7,133 nt of DNA, taken from contig SPBY01000136.1 of assembly GCA_004525825.1 (NCBI GenBank), positions 1-7,133 on the forward strand. Reading direction: 5' to 3'. Shown here piece after piece: positions 5,895-7,133 of the stretch. A model generated the notes under the pieces. The model had not been told where the DNA came from. It made no database searches and saw nothing but the letters and a program-made list of their open reading frames with translations. A program made the translations under genes and the position numbers. The number at the start of each line of letters is the position of its first letter. The stretch's first letter is position 1. The stretch is from Bacteroidia bacterium. Its GTDB lineage: Bacteria > Bacteroidota > Bacteroidia > Bacteroidales > GCA-2748055.

Positions 5895-7133
5895 ATGAAA
5901 AAGCAAGGAAGAAATTCAATCAGCAGGCTGTACATGCGAATTTCCACACTATTCATCGGGGTCCTGTTTGTATTTGCGGCGATCACCTTATATATATCGG
6001 TCCAGGCTGCCAACAACTATGCCCAGGAGGTAAACCAGAACATGAATCATGACCTGGCTGCCCATGTGGCGGTCATGATGGAGCCCTTTATCCAGGAAGG
6101 AGTCATAAACGAAGTAGGGCTCGAGGACCTGGTACACTCCCTGATGGTGATCAATCCAAGCATTGAGGTCTACCTGCTCGACACCCGGGGAAAGATTCTA
6201 AGCTACGTGGCCCCCGAAAAGGTGGTTAAACTGGAACAAGTATCCCTGGAACCGGTCACCGACTTCATCAACCTTACCAAAAAGAAGATCTTCTACGGGG
6301 ACGATCCGAGAAATCCAGGCGAGCTAAAAATCTTTTCTGCGGCCGAACTGATCCAGGACAATCGCCTCACCGGCTACATATATATTATACTCGCCAGCCA
6401 GGAATACGCCTCCGCGGCCAACCTGGTGCGTGGCAGTTTCATCATGGGCCTTTCCATCCGTTCCATCATCACCATCCTAATTGGATCGGCACTGGTGGGA
6501 TTGCTTGCTCTCTGGCTTATCGTAAAGAAACTGAACCGGATCATACGGGGAATCCGGAATTTTGAGGAAGGAGATCTGGAGACCCGCATCGAGGTCAAGA
6601 GTAATGATGACCTGGACGAGGTAGCCACAGTGTTCAACTCCATGGCCAACACCATCCAACAGAATATCGAGGAGCTGAAGGGAGTGGAAAATCTCCGGAA
6701 GGAATTAATCAGCAATATTTCGCACGACCTGCGCACACCCATTGCCTCCATACAGGGATATGCCGAAACTCTGATCCTTAAAAAAGACAACATTGAACCA
6801 AAAGAACAGGAAAAATACCTGGGGGTGATTTATAAGAATTGCGAAAATCTGCAGGATCTTGTCACCAATCTCTTTGAGCTTTCCAAATTGCAGTCCGACC
6901 AGGTAATGCTGAACAAAGAGCCCTTTTCCATCGGGGAACTGGTGCATGACGTGGCCAACAAGTACCGGATCCTTTCCCAAAAGAAAGGAGTACATATCAA
7001 TACCATTGTTTCCAAGGATATTCCTGTGGTGGAAGCGGATGTGCTGCTCATCGACCGGGTGCTACAGAACCTGATCGATAATGCCATCCGCTTTTGCAAA
7101 GAGGGTGACACCATCAATATAGAGCTTAAATCG
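5895..7133 (+). CDS. Sensor histidine kinase, C-terminal end cut off by the window
   Basis: The frame runs from ATG 5895 to the right edge, giving 413 residues with no stop. Order of parts: a first membrane segment (about 15-37); an extracytoplasmic sensor region (about 38-182) with IEVYLLDTRGKILSYV at 90-105, the look of a PAS/Cache-like fold; a second membrane segment (about 183-210); a HAMP linker (about 210-262, with FEEGDLETRIEVKSNDDLDE); and a dimerisation and phosphoacceptor domain with the H box NISHDLRTPIASIQGYAETL at 274-293, histidine H277. The ATPase domain begins near 380 and its N box, QNLIDNAIRF at 391-400, is present; the G boxes lie beyond the window. It should autophosphorylate H277 and pass the phosphate to D52 of the regulator just upstream. 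The signal sensed is unknown. Confidence 0.95.
   Translation, partial: MKKQGRNSISRLYMRISTLFIGVLFVFAAITLYISVQAANNYAQEVNQNMNHDLAAHVAVMMEPFIQEGVINEVGLEDLVHSLMVINPSIEVYLLDTRGKILSYVAPEKVVKLEQVSLEPVTDFINLTKKKIFYGDDPRNPGELKIFSAAELIQDNRLTGYIYIILASQEYASAANLVRGSFIMGLSIRSIITILIGSALVGLLALWLIVKKLNRIIRGIRNFEEGDLETRIEVKSNDDLDEVATVFNSMANTIQQNIEELKGVENLRKELISNISHDLRTPIASIQGYAETLILKKDNIEPKEQEKYLGVIYKNCENLQDLVTNLFELSKLQSDQVMLNKEPFSIGELVHDVANKYRILSQKKGVHINTIVSKDIPVVEADVLLIDRVLQNLIDNAIRFCKEGDTINIELKS

Noticed and set aside
6374..6793. A 139-residue frame on the minus strand inside the histidine kinase, plus shorter ones at 6477-6659, 6705-6995 and 6830-7117
   Set aside because: They are antisense to a clear kinase whose H box and N box lie in the plus frame; none resembles a known family.

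Overview
The window looks like chromosomal DNA from a member of the Bacteroidota. Three things point that way: promoter-like pairs of the Bacteroidota type (TTTG or TTG, 19-21 bases, then TAnnTTTG-like) in front of several genes, a lack of clear Shine-Dalgarno sites, and a typical Bacteroidota-style gene set (90-residue HU, LytTR regulator, signal peptide ending in AQ). No mobile-element gene, CRISPR array, phage gene or defence system is visible. Most of the window is ordinary core and regulatory content.

Left half (1-3193), all on the minus strand. Reading leftwards from the centre there is an HU DNA-binding protein with its own promoter and an intrinsic terminator, then a TrmH-like tRNA 2'-O-methyltransferase. 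Next comes a LytTR-type response regulator with no sensor beside it, followed 2 bases later by a class III PLP aminotransferase. Last is the start of a small-spaced secreted protein that runs off the left edge. The last three probably form one transcript.

Centre (3194-3874). HU and a tRNA-Ser(UGA) diverge from a 294-base spacer. The tRNA is followed at once by a terminator hairpin embedded in a 136-base inverted duplication. After that come three near-identical GC-rich tandem repeats of 34-35 bases, each with a small hairpin. This stretch has no gene and is the most unusual DNA in the window.

Right half (3875-7133), all on the plus strand. It holds an 11-segment membrane protein of the Nramp/LeuT-fold type whose usual metal-binding motifs are replaced, then an OmpR/PhoB-type response regulator and, 2 bases later, its probable partner sensor histidine kinase, cut by the right edge. 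The regulator and kinase form a standard two-component pair. Whether they control the transporter 86 bases upstream cannot be told from the sequence.
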